NCBI GenBank assembly: GCA_030372985.1
Contig: JAUCQB010000120.1
Coordinates: 62,001 to 126,000, forward strand
Length of the DNA: 64,000 bases
Reading direction: 5' to 3'
From: Phycisphaerae bacterium
Lineage (GTDB): Bacteria > Planctomycetota > Phycisphaerae > UBA1845 > PWPN01
Below the pieces are notes generated by a model that saw only the letters and a program-made list of their open reading frames with translations, searched no databases and was not told where the DNA came from. Both the position numbers and the translations under genes were made by a program. Positions 1 to 9,129 of the stretch are shown one piece after another (within the stretch, counting starts at the first letter, position 1; every line of letters begins with the position of its first letter).

Positions 1-2
1 CC

Positions 3-1289
3 GCCGGACTCTGGCCCCAGATCGGCGGGGCGGCCAGCTACAACTACAGCGGAGGCAGCCTGAATACCGGTCGCGAGTCGTCCAGCGGAACCGGACTGGG
101 CAAACAGGTGAGGAATAGTGCCGTCAATTCGGCCATCCAGTCCCTGGCAAACGGTGAGGGCATCGACCCCGCTCAAATCGCGTCTGATGCGGCCAGGCAG
201 GCACTCTCGACGGCCGTCAACAACAAACTCTCGGACGAAGGCCAGGCCTCGCATCGCGGCCAGAACATGTTTCAGGCCGGGTTCGATGCAAGTTGGGAGC
301 TCGATGTCTTTGGCGGCGTGCGGCGCGGCGTCGAGGCGGCCGATGCAGACATCATTGCCTCGGTCGAGGACCGACGAACCGTGATCGTGTCGCTGGTGTC
401 CGAGGTCGCCCGCGAATATGTTCAATTGCGGGGTTACCAACGGCGATTGGCGATCGCCCTCAAGAACATCGAGGCACAGCGGGAAACGGTCGAACTGACC
501 CAGGAAAGGCTCTCGGTGGGCTTCACGAATGACTTGGAGGTCGCACAAGCCAGGACGCAGCTGGCCACGACCACATCTCAGGTACCCGTCCTCCAGGATG
601 CCATTTGGCAGACCATTTACCGGCTGAGCATCCTGGTCGCGCTGCCTCCTGGTGCGTTGGTGACGGAACTCGAAGAAGCCTCGGCGCTTCCGGCCAGCCC
701 GCCCGAGGTGCCGATAGGCCTGCCGTCCGAACTGCTGCGCCGCCGACCGGATGTATCTTTCGCCGAACGACAACTGGCGGCGGCCACCGCTCGCATCGGC
801 GAGGCAATCGCCGACCTGTTTCCGAAGTTTTCCATCACCGGCTCCTTCGGAACCCAGAGCCGCGACATCCGATATATACTCGACCGCGATAGCCTGGTGT
901 GGTCGCTCGGACCGGCGATCTCATGGCCGATCTTTCAGGGCGGACGAATCCGGGCCAACATTGAGATACAGAACGCGCGGCAGGAGCAGGCCCTGGCATC
1001 ATACGAACAAACCGTGTTGAACGCGCTCAACGAAGTCGAGGCCGCGCTGTCCGCCTACCTGAATGAGCAAATCCGACGCCAGGCATTGCTCGAGGCCGTC
1101 GAAACAAGCCGGCGGGCAACTGAGTTGAGCACGGAACTCTATGTCCGCGGGCTCGGGGCGTTCCTGAACGTGCTTGAGGCACAACGCTCACTGTACGCCA
1201 CCGAGGAGGCTCTGGTCCAAAGCGATACTGCTATCATCACCGACCTGATTGCGCTGTATAAGGCTCTCGGCGGGGGATGGGAAGGCTGA
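3..1289 (+). CDS. Outer-membrane efflux protein (TolC/NodT family), 5' end cut by window
   Basis: The frame is open from the left edge, so the true start lies upstream; the in-frame GTG at 108 is internal. The product is the outer-membrane channel of a tripartite RND or MFP-type efflux or export system. Visible support: the long alpha-helical TolC repeats with the paired motifs LPSELLRRRPDVSFAERQL (around nt 720-775) and ALNEVEAALSAYLNEQ (around nt 1020-1070), which are typical of NodT-type outer-membrane factors, and the second-repeat ending VLEAQRSLYATEEALVQS. About 430 residues are present and normal proteins have 450-500, so little is missing. The membrane-fusion and inner-membrane pump genes are presumably upstream. 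The family call is firm; the substrate is unknown. Confidence 0.93.
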   Translation, partial: AGLWPQIGGAASYNYSGGSLNTGRESSSGTGLGKQVRNSAVNSAIQSLANGEGIDPAQIASDAARQALSTAVNNKLSDEGQASHRGQNMFQAGFDASWELDVFGGVRRGVEAADADIIASVEDRRTVIVSLVSEVAREYVQLRGYQRRLAIALKNIEAQRETVELTQERLSVGFTNDLEVAQARTQLATTTSQVPVLQDAIWQTIYRLSILVALPPGALVTELEEASALPASPPEVPIGLPSELLRRRPDVSFAERQLAAATARIGEAIADLFPKFSITGSFGTQSRDIRYILDRDSLVWSLGPAISWPIFQGGRIRANIEIQNARQEQALASYEQTVLNALNEVEAALSAYLNEQIRRQALLEAVETSRRATELSTELYVRGLGAFLNVLEAQRSLYATEEALVQSDTAIITDLIALYKALGGGWEG

Positions 1290-1506
1290 TCGATCCGAAA
1301 ACGACCGATTGCATTCTCGCGCCCCTGAGGCTTCTTTCGACACCTCGTTCGAGTATCATGTGTTGCGCGATGTCGGTGCCGCCCGAAGCCGGCAAACAGA
1401 GCGGCTGATCCCTTCTGCCGACGAGGCTTCCGGCAGGGCGGGCCGGCAGGGGCGTTAACCGGCCGGCGGACGGCCGGGGTATACGCGTGCATCGGAAACG
1501 ATCATC

Positions 1507-2052
1507 ATGCTGAAGCAACAGCCCAACCGGTCGATAGCTCTGGGAGCACGATTCTGGCTTGATCTGTCGGACGCCGAATTGCTGGCTCAGTGTGAAGTCG
1601 ATTGCTACCGTGCCAGCGGCCCCGGCGGGCAGAAACGCAACAAGACCTCCTCGGCCGTGCGGCTCCGGCATGGCCCGACGTCGCTGATTGTGACGGCCGT
1701 CGAAAGCCGCTCTCAGCACGAGAACAAGGCCCGCGCGGTCAGGCGTCTTCGCGAAGCCATCGCCATGACGCAGCGCAATCCCGTCAGACCGGGTGATCCG
1801 CCGCCGGAGTTCTTCCTGTCCGCTCTGTCGCGAGATCCCGGCCTGAGGGTGAACAGAAAGAACCCCGACTATTACCACGTTGTCCAACACGTCCTGGATA
1901 TGTTCTGTGCCTGCGCAGGCAGCACGGCGGACACCGCCCGCTCGCTGGGCATTTCAGCGGGGCACCTGATTCGTTTTCTCAGAAACGACGACACCCTCTG
2001 GGAGCATGCCAACCGGCTTCGGCAGGAATTCGGCCGCTCGACACTGCGATAA
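1507..2052 (+). CDS. Peptide chain release factor-like protein (RF-1 GGQ domain only)
   Basis: 181 residues. The universal peptidyl-tRNA hydrolysis motif is seen as SGPGGQKRNKTSSAVRLRH, with GGQ at residues 40-42. The codon-recognition domains of RF1/RF2 are absent, so this belongs to the short class with ArfB/YaeJ and the RF-like proteins of other phyla, which are thought to act in ribosome rescue. Unlike ArfB it lacks an obvious long basic C-terminal tail; it ends instead in a helical segment (residues about 115-181, with HVVQHVLDMF and an HTH-like SLGISAGHLIRFLRND). ATG start at 1507, with no strong Shine-Dalgarno sequence seen. It converges with the dockerin-type gene ending at 2097. The domain call is firm; the rescue role is inference. 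Confidence 0.88.
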   Translation: MLKQQPNRSIALGARFWLDLSDAELLAQCEVDCYRASGPGGQKRNKTSSAVRLRHGPTSLIVTAVESRSQHENKARAVRRLREAIAMTQRNPVRPGDPPPEFFLSALSRDPGLRVNRKNPDYYHVVQHVLDMFCACAGSTADTARSLGISAGHLIRFLRNDDTLWEHANRLRQEFGRSTLR

Positions 2053-2096
2053 GGACGGATGGGCACCCGCAGGCCAGGGCGGCGGTGGACGCCTGC

Positions 2097-3512
2097 TCAG
2101 GCTGAGGGATCACAGGTCTTGTCGGCCAGGACACCCGGACCGCTGAGGCAGTCGACAAAGGTGGTCATGTCGCCTTGGTTCACCAGCCCGTCGTGATTGA
2201 AGTCAGCGGTGTCGCAGGGGGGCTGAACCGTTTGCCCGGGCTGGGTGAGACAGACCTGGAACAGGCCGAAGTCGCGCTGATCGACGTCCCCATCGCCGTC
2301 GACGTCCGGCCCGACGGTGCGAATGGTCATGCTCACGGCGATATACTTGTCAGTGTTCCAGGCGTTGCCCGCAACCGCGATGGTGGCGTCGTATGTACCG
2401 CCAAGCTTGCCGTCGGCGTCGAAGGACATGGTGTGTGAATGAGGTGACCCGGTCGACGAACCGGAATCGGGTGTCACGGTAAGCCAATCGGCGTCGTCAT
2501 TGATCGTGTAGTCCAGCGTCCCAGAGCCGTTGTTGGTTACCGTGAAGACACTGTCGCGAGGGTTGCCCTCGGCAATCCACACGGAGGCCGTGATGACCTC
2601 GGGGTCCAACTTGATTTCCGGACCCGGCGGCCGATAAATCGCGATCCCGTCCAGGTGCCAGCTCGGCGTACTGAAAAGCTTGACGGTGGTGCCGGTGGCG
2701 GGGTCAAACTCAAAGATGCCCCCGTTGAGACCTCTGGGAGCGGCGATCCAGATCTTGGTGTCCATCCATGCCAGCCCCTTGGGTTCGCACGGCACGCTGT
2801 ATTCGGCAACCGTCAGACCGTTGGGATCCGCCGGATTGTAAGTGGGATTGGTGAACAGGCGGGACACATCGAGCTTGTAGAGCTTCCTTGCCGCCACGTC
2901 CGAGTGCCAGAGCCAGCCGTAGCCGCTGTTGCCGGCTTCCCAGAGCAGTCCCTGGGCGATGGTTCCCGGAATATTGCACTTGCCGCCCGTTAGCGGTGGG
3001 GCGGTAAAGGGGGCAATCTGTGATCCGTCGACGGGGCTGACACGGGTTAGCATGTTGCCCGTCAGGCCGTCTCGCACGGCGGTGATCCACAGACCCGTAC
3101 CGTCCCAGGCCAGGCCTTCAAGAATGCCGCCGGCCGTCTCGCCGGGAAACTGAGGCGTGATCAGTCCCGGTGGGGTGTCGATTGCCCCGGTGTCTTTGTC
3201 AATTCGCCTGGCCCCATCGATGATCTGGTCACACGTGTCCTTGACAACCGCCCACATGCGGTAATTGGCGTCAAAGTCAAGCTCGTCCAGGAAGCACCCG
3301 GCCGGGCTGGGCAAGGTCTTGAGGATGATGCAATCCGTTCCATCCGGGTCCGGCGGGGTCTTTTCGTTGAACGGGTCGATCTCCATGATGCGGTTGTTGC
3401 CGCCCTGGTTATCGCCCTGGTCGGCCACCCAGACTCTGATCTGGCCGAGGGCGACGGACGTGCCCAGAAAGACTGAGAGAAAGACGACTGTGCAAAGGGA
3501 CCGCTTGGGCAT
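2097..3512 (-). CDS. Secreted beta-propeller/BACON-like protein with C-terminal dockerin-type module
   Basis: 471 residues. The start is supported by a GAGGTGA ribosome-binding site 7 nt upstream and by a clear signal peptide (KRSLCTVVFLSVFLGTSVALG). Residues about 25-300 carry repeated WVADQGDN/GLAWDGTGLWITA/GLAWMDTKIWIAA segments like NHL or SMP-30-type propellers. Residues about 305-395 contain WIAEGNPRDSVFTVTNNGSG and ADWLTVTPDSG, the signature of a BACON-like immunoglobulin fold. The last ~65 residues form two calcium-loop-like repeats (DVDGDGDVDQRDFGLFQ and DFNHDGLVNQGDMTTF), a dockerin-type I module. It is probably exported. No enzyme motif is seen and the function is unknown. Confidence 0.85.
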   Translation of the reverse strand: MPKRSLCTVVFLSVFLGTSVALGQIRVWVADQGDNQGGNNRIMEIDPFNEKTPPDPDGTDCIILKTLPSPAGCFLDELDFDANYRMWAVVKDTCDQIIDGARRIDKDTGAIDTPPGLITPQFPGETAGGILEGLAWDGTGLWITAVRDGLTGNMLTRVSPVDGSQIAPFTAPPLTGGKCNIPGTIAQGLLWEAGNSGYGWLWHSDVAARKLYKLDVSRLFTNPTYNPADPNGLTVAEYSVPCEPKGLAWMDTKIWIAAPRGLNGGIFEFDPATGTTVKLFSTPSWHLDGIAIYRPPGPEIKLDPEVITASVWIAEGNPRDSVFTVTNNGSGTLDYTINDDADWLTVTPDSGSSTGSPHSHTMSFDADGKLGGTYDATIAVAGNAWNTDKYIAVSMTIRTVGPDVDGDGDVDQRDFGLFQVCLTQPGQTVQPPCDTADFNHDGLVNQGDMTTFVDCLSGPGVLADKTCDPSA

Positions 3513-3828
3513 ATGCCCGTCACCTCGGCAGGAAGCCCTGGGGCCATTAGCCGTGGGCTCGACTACACAACCGCGACCACCCTTCCTACGCTAGCAATCG
3601 ACCGACAACGAGTCAATCGTTAACATGTTGTGCGGCAACCTGGTCTCTGCCGGTGCCCGGCGGCTGATGGGTTCCGGCCTGCGGAAGTCGCGACCGGTCG
3701 TCCTTTGGGCGGCATCGCCGGCTGCGGCTGTACAAATCGGAGTGCAAATCAAGTATCATCCGCCTTCTCAGGTCTCTTTGCCTGACGGGCGGACCGGCGA
3801 GGATATTGGCGTTCGCGAAGGAGAAACC

Positions 3829-4464
3829 ATGAACCAGGAAGACTTGTCCGGACGTGAGGGTGAGCCCCAGACACCGATGCCTCCCCCGTTGACGCCGCCG
3901 ATCGAGCCGGGGCCGCTCGCCCGGCCGGCGGGCTATTCTCCGTACGCCTCGCCGGTACCCGTGTGGCCCACGGTGATTGGCGTCCTGGGGATCGTGCTGG
4001 GCAGTCTGGGCCTGCTGGGCGGAATCTGGGGAGCCGTGGCGCCCATCGTGATGAAAACGCTCTTTCAGAACACGGCGATGGACCCGAATATGCCCCAGTT
4101 CACCGAGCGGTGGATCCATTGGACAGTCATATTAAGTGTCCTCACCAGTGCGGTGGCCGTTCTCCTGATTGTGGCAGGCGCGGGTATTCTGAAGCGAGCG
4201 GCCTGGAGCCCTCGGGCGGCCCGGATCTGGGCCGTCCTCAAGATGGTGTTGGTGATCGCCAACCTCGTTGTGACCTTTGAGATACAGCGGTCAGCACTGG
4301 CGGCGGCAACCCAGGCCGGCGGGCCGGGAATGACTGTCAACGCAAACCTCATCATGATCCCCAGCCTCTGCTTTGGCCTCCTCTGGGGCTGGGCCCTGCC
4401 GGTGTTTCTACTGATCTGGTTCAGTCGCGCGAGCATTAAGGAACAGGTGTCAAAGTGGACCTGA
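3829..4464 (+). CDS. Hypothetical multi-pass membrane protein
   Basis: 211 residues from the ATG at 3829, chosen over upstream in-frame starts because a GAAGGAGA ribosome-binding site lies just before it. The N-terminal ~45 residues are proline-rich and probably cytosolic. Four hydrophobic segments follow: VIGVLGIVLGSLGLLGGIWG, VILSVLTSAVAVLLIVAGAG, AVLKMVLVIANLVVTF and LCFGLLWGWALPVFLLIWF. Such small proline-rich leader plus four-TM proteins are common next to zinc-ribbon/Yip1 proteins in planctomycetes, and the next gene here is of that type. No functional motif is recognised. Confidence 0.7.
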   Translation: MNQEDLSGREGEPQTPMPPPLTPPIEPGPLARPAGYSPYASPVPVWPTVIGVLGIVLGSLGLLGGIWGAVAPIVMKTLFQNTAMDPNMPQFTERWIHWTVILSVLTSAVAVLLIVAGAGILKRAAWSPRAARIWAVLKMVLVIANLVVTFEIQRSALAAATQAGGPGMTVNANLIMIPSLCFGLLWGWALPVFLLIWFSRASIKEQVSKWT

Positions 4465-4543
4465 TCGGTCGGACAACCTTCACAGTGATGAATCAGACGC
4501 GAGACGGCACAACGTTGTGAGGTGGGGGGCGTATCCTTCGGCG

Positions 4544-6046
4544 ATGCGATGCAGGACCTGTGATTATCGGCTGTGGAACCTCTTCACGCGGCGGTGTCCG
4601 GAATGCGGCACCCCCTTCAAGCCGAGCGACTACGAGTTCACCACAAACAGCGTACAGTTCCGCTGCCCCCACTGCGGCCAGTCTTACTACGGTACTGGGG
4701 AGCGCGGCCATCTTGTTCCGGCGGAGTTTGATTGCATCGGGTGCGGCCGGCACATTCACATGGACGAAATGGTGCTGTTTCCGACCGAGGGCGTGGAGGA
4801 GAAACAGACGAAGATCGAGACTGTCCCTTGGATCGAACGCGCGGAACGGGGCCGGGTCCGGGCGTGGCTGTCCACCGTCGGCATGGCCTTAATCCGCCCC
4901 GGACGGCTCATGGACATGCTGCCCGAAGAAAACGCCACCGGGCAGGCGATTATATTTGGCGTCGTCACGACCCTGTTGGTCATCATCGTGGGCCTGGCCC
5001 CGTTCTTTGCTTTCCCTCTGCTGTTCATGTCATTTGGCCTCGGTGGTGTCGGAGGGTGGACGGGGCTGCTCAGCATCCTGTTTATGATGGGCTCGCTTCT
5101 CATGATGATCGCGCTTGCCATCGCGATCATGTTTTTATGGGGTCTGATCATTCACGGTCTTCTGCGGATAACCGGCGTGACGGCCGGCGGACTGGACCGG
5201 ACGTATCAGGCCGTTTTCTACGGAACCGGGGCGAACGTCGGGACTGCCGTGCCGTGCATGGGGCCTTACGTCGGATGGATCTGGTGCATGATCAGCACGG
5301 CCATCATGCTCAAGTGCAGGCAACGCGTCTCCGGCTTGCGGGCAACATTCGCCGTTGTTGCTCTGCCGCTGTCGCTCATCGGATTGATCATTGGATTCTA
5401 TGTCTGGTTTTTTGTATCGGTCCTTTCGACCGTTGGCGCCACGACGCCGGCGCCAGGGTTCCCATTCCCCACCACGCAGCCGGCTGCGCAAGCGGCGAGT
5501 CCGGTTCCCAATGCCATTTTGATGTATGCCGGTGATCACGACGGGGCGGGGCCGGACCATGCCGCCGAGTTGGTGGCCCGGGGTTATCTCCAGGCGTCCG
5601 ACCTCATGACCCCCGAATCGCAGACGAAGGCGGATCAGATCGTCATTGGCGAGACCACATTGGCAGGCCTGCAATCGCTGCGCCGCGAGCCGGCACGAAA
5701 GCAAGCCGAGGCAGCAGCGGCGAAACTGCCGCCGAACACGGTCGCCCATCGCCTGGGCGACTGGGTGTTCACGTACCACGGCATCACGCTGAACCCGCCG
5801 CCGGACGGTCGGATCTGGCTCGTCGTTCAATGTCTCGACCCGGACGCGAATGCGGGAGCTTCTTCGAGCGAGGTTATTGCATTCTGTGCGGACGGAAGGA
5901 TGGTGGTTCTACCCGATTCAGCATTGGCCGCCGGGCTCCGCGATCAGAACTCCCTCAGGCAAAGTCTTGGGCTGCCTGGCCTCCCTGACCCCCGCCAAGT
6001 CACTCATGGCCGGCCGGCGGCAACAGGGGAGGCAAGCAAACAATAG
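4544..6046 (+). CDS. Zinc-ribbon, Yip1-type multi-pass membrane protein with pseudopilin-like C-terminal tail
   Basis: About 500 residues. The start at ATG 4544 gives MRCRTCDYRLWNLFTRRCPEC, the usual beginning of this planctomycete family; a GTG at 4517 is the alternative. Two CxxC pairs (CRTC, CPEC) and a second CxxC set (CPHC, CIGC) indicate two zinc ribbons in residues 1-80. Residues about 110-330 hold five to six membrane segments with the Yip1-like layout (RPGRLMDMLPEENATGQAIIFGVVTTLL). The last ~150 residues (ILMYAGDHDGAGPDHAAELV, then FCADGRMVVLPDS) resemble the H-x-DG C-terminal region of planctomycete DUF1559/pseudopilin proteins. The function is unknown; it may be a membrane protein sensing or organising envelope cargo. 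Confidence 0.75.
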   Translation: MRCRTCDYRLWNLFTRRCPECGTPFKPSDYEFTTNSVQFRCPHCGQSYYGTGERGHLVPAEFDCIGCGRHIHMDEMVLFPTEGVEEKQTKIETVPWIERAERGRVRAWLSTVGMALIRPGRLMDMLPEENATGQAIIFGVVTTLLVIIVGLAPFFAFPLLFMSFGLGGVGGWTGLLSILFMMGSLLMMIALAIAIMFLWGLIIHGLLRITGVTAGGLDRTYQAVFYGTGANVGTAVPCMGPYVGWIWCMISTAIMLKCRQRVSGLRATFAVVALPLSLIGLIIGFYVWFFVSVLSTVGATTPAPGFPFPTTQPAAQAASPVPNAILMYAGDHDGAGPDHAAELVARGYLQASDLMTPESQTKADQIVIGETTLAGLQSLRREPARKQAEAAAAKLPPNTVAHRLGDWVFTYHGITLNPPPDGRIWLVVQCLDPDANAGASSSEVIAFCADGRMVVLPDSALAAGLRDQNSLRQSLGLPGLPDPRQVTHGRPAATGEASKQ

Positions 6047-6068
6047 TGCAGACGTCCTGTTGCGAATC

Positions 6069-7862
6069 TCACCTGAGGCATGAAATCGGCGGCGTGATCC
6101 CCTCGCCGCAGAGGCATTGCAGGAAGAGGGTGAAGTCAGACTGGTTGATGACATCGTCATTGTTCAGCTCCGCGGCCGTGCAGGTCGGCGGTATCGGGGT
6201 CCCAGCGGTCGTGTAGCAGGCTTGAAACAGTCCGAAGTCTGTCTGGTCCACGTCTTCATCGCCGTCCGTATCGCCGCGATAACCGGGAAAGACGCCCCAA
6301 ACCTCAAACTCCGGGATCCGGGCGTGGTTGTCGATGCCTGGATCCGTGATGTACAAGCGGACGTAGCGGACTGTTCTGGGAGCGACGTAGCTGCGGTTGA
6401 TGATGGCGGCTCGGGCACCGTTGTCGATCGTCCCTTCAGTGACCCACGGGCCAGAGAGGCTGGTGGCCGTCTGAATGGCCAGGGCCTCGGCATTGTAGGC
6501 GGTTGGCTCGCCGGCTGCGCCTGCCAGGCGGATGATGTAGCCGTTGACCGTTCGGTCACCCCTCAGGTCGAGAGCCAGCCAGTGCGGCGGGGCGGTCGCC
6601 GCACTGACCCACTTGCTGCTGACGGAGACAACACCGTCGATTGCGTTGCTCCCCGGCCAATCAGGTCCGTACACCGAGTCGGTCTCAACATCGAGGGAGT
6701 AGGGCGCGAGATTCGTTCCTGTCGGAGGGTCGCTATTGAAGATGCTATTGTCGGGCCAACGATACTGTTGGGCCACGGCGGCGTCGAGGTCGGCGAGAAT
6801 CTGCGCCGTCTGGGGAATGCCGTCGATTCTCCAAGGGTCCCCCGACCAGCGGTACATGTTTACACAGCGGATGACAGGCTTGCCGGCGGCCGGAGCGTCG
6901 ATTGTGTTCCACCGGTTGATCTCGGCATAGATTTCCTGCATCCAGCCGGGCTTGTAGGGCTCGCGGTCGGGCTCGCTGTCCGGGTAGGTTCCGTCCCAGG
7001 AGTAAATGCCGTTGCACTCGGTGGCGTACAGGGGCAGGTCATACATGCTGCTGGGGATGCCGTAGTGGATCCAGTCCTTGTAGACATAGAAACTGAAATA
7101 GAGCATCTGGCCGGCGGCGCTGACCTGCTGAGTGCTGTGGATATCCGCGTAATCATAGCCGCGAGAGTTGATGTGCACCGCGATGCCGTCGGGTCCAGGG
7201 CCGCTGCTTTGGATCGCCGTCAGCATCTGGTTCATGTACTGACACCAGTTCAGCGGCTGAGCATCGTGGGTGTAACCACAGACGCTGCCGGTACCGTAAG
7301 GTCCGCCAAAGGGGGCAATAGCCTGAGAGCAGACCTTCTGTGTCGGACGGATGGCTTTGATCGCGTCATAGACCTGCCGGAAGCAGCCGGCGTAGCTCTG
7401 AGGTGAGACATAGGGCTTGTGGCTGCCCACAGGAGGCCACTCGCCGGCGAGATTGGTCTCGTTTCCGATCACCCAGATGCTGCAGCCTTGGCTGTTGGCG
7501 ACGAAGTTCGCACAGCGAATGGCGAAGTTGGCGTACTGGTCCGGCAGGGGGATGGTGCCACCCGAGTCGCAGTATCCGTTGTTGATTCGGCAGATGACCG
7601 TGTGCCCCTGGTCGGAGAAGGAGCGAAAATCGACCCCCCACGTCTCGGCCGGGTTACAGCCGACGGCTACGGTGGCGGTGATCCAGCCGGTGGCGCCGCC
7701 GTTCGTGAAGTGGTTGAGGTACTCCTGGGGTGACGGCGCGTGATCGTGGATGCCGTAGAGGTAAGGGCTCTCCTGAGCGACAACGGATGTCCCGCAGGCG
7801 GCACAGACCCAGAGAGCCAGCACACGGCGCACCCGCCTGCCGTCCGAGGTTCGCGACAGCAT
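6069..7862 (-). CDS. Secreted glycosidase-like protein with F5/8-type C domain and dockerin module
   Basis: 597 residues from the ATG at 7862. This start is preferred over one 45 nt upstream because GGAGGG sits 6 nt before it and the product then begins with a signal peptide (RRVLALWVCAACGTSVVAQ). Residues about 20-360 look like a TIM-barrel glycoside hydrolase of clan A, with IWVIGNETNLAGEW containing the typical strand-4 NE pair; I cannot name the family. Residues about 375-525 form a discoidin/F5/8-type carbohydrate-binding domain (NAIDGVVSVSSKWVSA, LALDLRGDRTVNGYIIRL, VRYVRLYITDPG). The C-terminus is a dockerin-type repeat pair close in sequence to that of the protein at 2097-3512. Probably an extracellular polysaccharide-acting protein. 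Confidence 0.78.
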   Translation of the reverse strand: MLSRTSDGRRVRRVLALWVCAACGTSVVAQESPYLYGIHDHAPSPQEYLNHFTNGGATGWITATVAVGCNPAETWGVDFRSFSDQGHTVICRINNGYCDSGGTIPLPDQYANFAIRCANFVANSQGCSIWVIGNETNLAGEWPPVGSHKPYVSPQSYAGCFRQVYDAIKAIRPTQKVCSQAIAPFGGPYGTGSVCGYTHDAQPLNWCQYMNQMLTAIQSSGPGPDGIAVHINSRGYDYADIHSTQQVSAAGQMLYFSFYVYKDWIHYGIPSSMYDLPLYATECNGIYSWDGTYPDSEPDREPYKPGWMQEIYAEINRWNTIDAPAAGKPVIRCVNMYRWSGDPWRIDGIPQTAQILADLDAAVAQQYRWPDNSIFNSDPPTGTNLAPYSLDVETDSVYGPDWPGSNAIDGVVSVSSKWVSAATAPPHWLALDLRGDRTVNGYIIRLAGAAGEPTAYNAEALAIQTATSLSGPWVTEGTIDNGARAAIINRSYVAPRTVRYVRLYITDPGIDNHARIPEFEVWGVFPGYRGDTDGDEDVDQTDFGLFQACYTTAGTPIPPTCTAAELNNDDVINQSDFTLFLQCLCGEGITPPISCLR

Positions 7863-7903
7863 CTGATTCCCTCCAGACAAAAGCAGGGACTCCTCCCGCT
7901 GCT

Positions 7904-7913
7904 CCATTATATC
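7904..7913 (-). promoter_or_regulatory. Putative -10 element (TATAAT) of the glycosidase-like gene
   Basis: Read on the minus strand, GATATAATGG lies 44 nt upstream of the chosen start at 7862. The same 10-mer occurs at 34871-34880, 46 nt upstream of the htrA-type gene. In a GC-rich background this is a good sigma-70 -10 candidate. No convincing -35 hexamer is seen. Confidence 0.45.
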
Positions 7914-8031
7914 GTGGAGGACGGCTCATGTGCGCCTGCCAGGCATTCCTGGCTCAGAATCTGTCGTCCGGCTCAGGGTGCCGTTTGCCCCTGTGGAACC
8001 GGCTGCGTAACATGAGTGCACTCTGGATTCC

Positions 8032-8664
8032 GTGGATTCTCTGAAGGCTGGAGACTTGCAGTTGGGCACCAACCCATCCGATACGCCGCACGACCGCAGG
8101 GCCATGTTCCGGCTTGGTCTGAAACGACTTGTCAGCCCTTTGGCGGAACTCATTGAGGAGCGGCTGCCGACTGCCGGAAGAGACCGGACACCGGCTTGCC
8201 GCGAGGTTTTGCGGCCGCCCGGGGCTCTGCCGGAGGTTGAGTTTCTGGCCAGGTGCTATCGCTGTGGGAATTGCGTGGAGGTCTGCCCGGCCAAGGCGAT
8301 TCATCCGATGAATCGGCAGGACGTCGAGAGGGCGGGCACGCCCTACATCGACCCGGACTTGGCGGCGTGCACGCTTTGTGACCAGTCGGCGTGCATGAAG
8401 GCCTGCCCCAGTGGCGCCTTACAGGTCATGGGTGACAAACGACAGATCAAGATAGGCACGGCGACAGTCGATCGTTACGCTTGTTTGCGCCGATCGAGTA
8501 ACCTCTGCACCATTTGTCTGGACACGTGTCCGATCGGCAGGGAAGCCATCGACATTTCCGACGGCGGCGAATTGCAGGTGAATCCCGTGGCCTGTGTTGG
8601 TTGCGGCATCTGTCAATACAACTGCCCCGTGCGTCCACGGGCCATCTCGGTTAAGCCCCGTTAA
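8032..8664 (+). CDS. Four-cluster 4Fe-4S ferredoxin-type protein (NapG/MauM-like)
   Basis: About 210 residues with four cysteine groups: CYRCGNCVEVCP, CTLCDQSACMKACP, a wider CLRRSSNLCTICLDTCP, and CVGCGICQYNCP, each able to hold a 4Fe-4S cluster. This order and the unusual third group match the NapG/MauM/NapH-associated ferredoxin family, which passes electrons between a quinol oxidase and a periplasmic reductase or maturation system. No twin-arginine signal is visible, so this copy is probably cytosolic. The start is uncertain: GTG 8032, TTG 8056 (after GGCTGGAG) or ATG 8104 are all possible. No partner reductase lies nearby, so the electron route is unknown. Confidence 0.8.
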   Translation: MDSLKAGDLQLGTNPSDTPHDRRAMFRLGLKRLVSPLAELIEERLPTAGRDRTPACREVLRPPGALPEVEFLARCYRCGNCVEVCPAKAIHPMNRQDVERAGTPYIDPDLAACTLCDQSACMKACPSGALQVMGDKRQIKIGTATVDRYACLRRSSNLCTICLDTCPIGREAIDISDGGELQVNPVACVGCGICQYNCPVRPRAISVKPR

Positions 8665-9129
8665 AGACTTGCGGGTGACCGGCATATCGGCTGGAGATGA
8701 CCTGACTGGCGGGTCGATTGTGGTGTTTTGTGTCCCTTATCACTGTTGGGGCAGGCTTCAACGGTGGAAAATGCGCCAGAATCACCATTCAGGCGAAATC
8801 GTAACTGTTTATGAAATCTGATCTTAAGGATTTTCGCCAGCTCTGGTGGCGAAATGCCGGGCTTTCGATCTTGCCATAGGCAGGTCCGGCCCGTTAGAAT
8901 GTGCTGAGAAGGCGGAGTAGCAGAGGCGAGGGGTTGAGCGAATCGTTATCCCGTGGCCCCTTGCGAGTTTACGGATGAGGACGGATGTGTAGGTGATATC
9001 CGCGCATGAAGGACGGAGTGCCTGGCGAGCCCGGGTGCACGGTTCTCAATGCTGGATAAATGTGTTTTGAGGATATTGCTGCCCCTGCGTCAAGGGAGCA
9101 CAGAGTTGCGGTCGAATCGGGAGGTCAAG
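8665..9129 (+). promoter_or_regulatory. 465-base intergenic region with hairpin and putative promoter
   Basis: No coding signal is seen. It holds a perfect 8-bp hairpin (TTTCGCCA at 8832-8839 pairing with TGGCGAAA at 8847-8854) and, just downstream, a sigma-70-like pair TTGCCA (8871-8876) and TAGAAT (8895-8900) with an 18-nt spacer. The promoter would drive the secreted gene at 9130 with a leader of about 225 nt. The hairpin lies upstream of the -35 and could end transcription of the ferredoxin gene, although no T-run follows it. Confidence 0.4.

Noticed and set aside
6117-7406. 429-codon plus frame opposite the glycosidase-like gene
   Set aside because: Val/Gly/Arg-rich shadow; the minus frame holds F5/8 and dockerin motifs.
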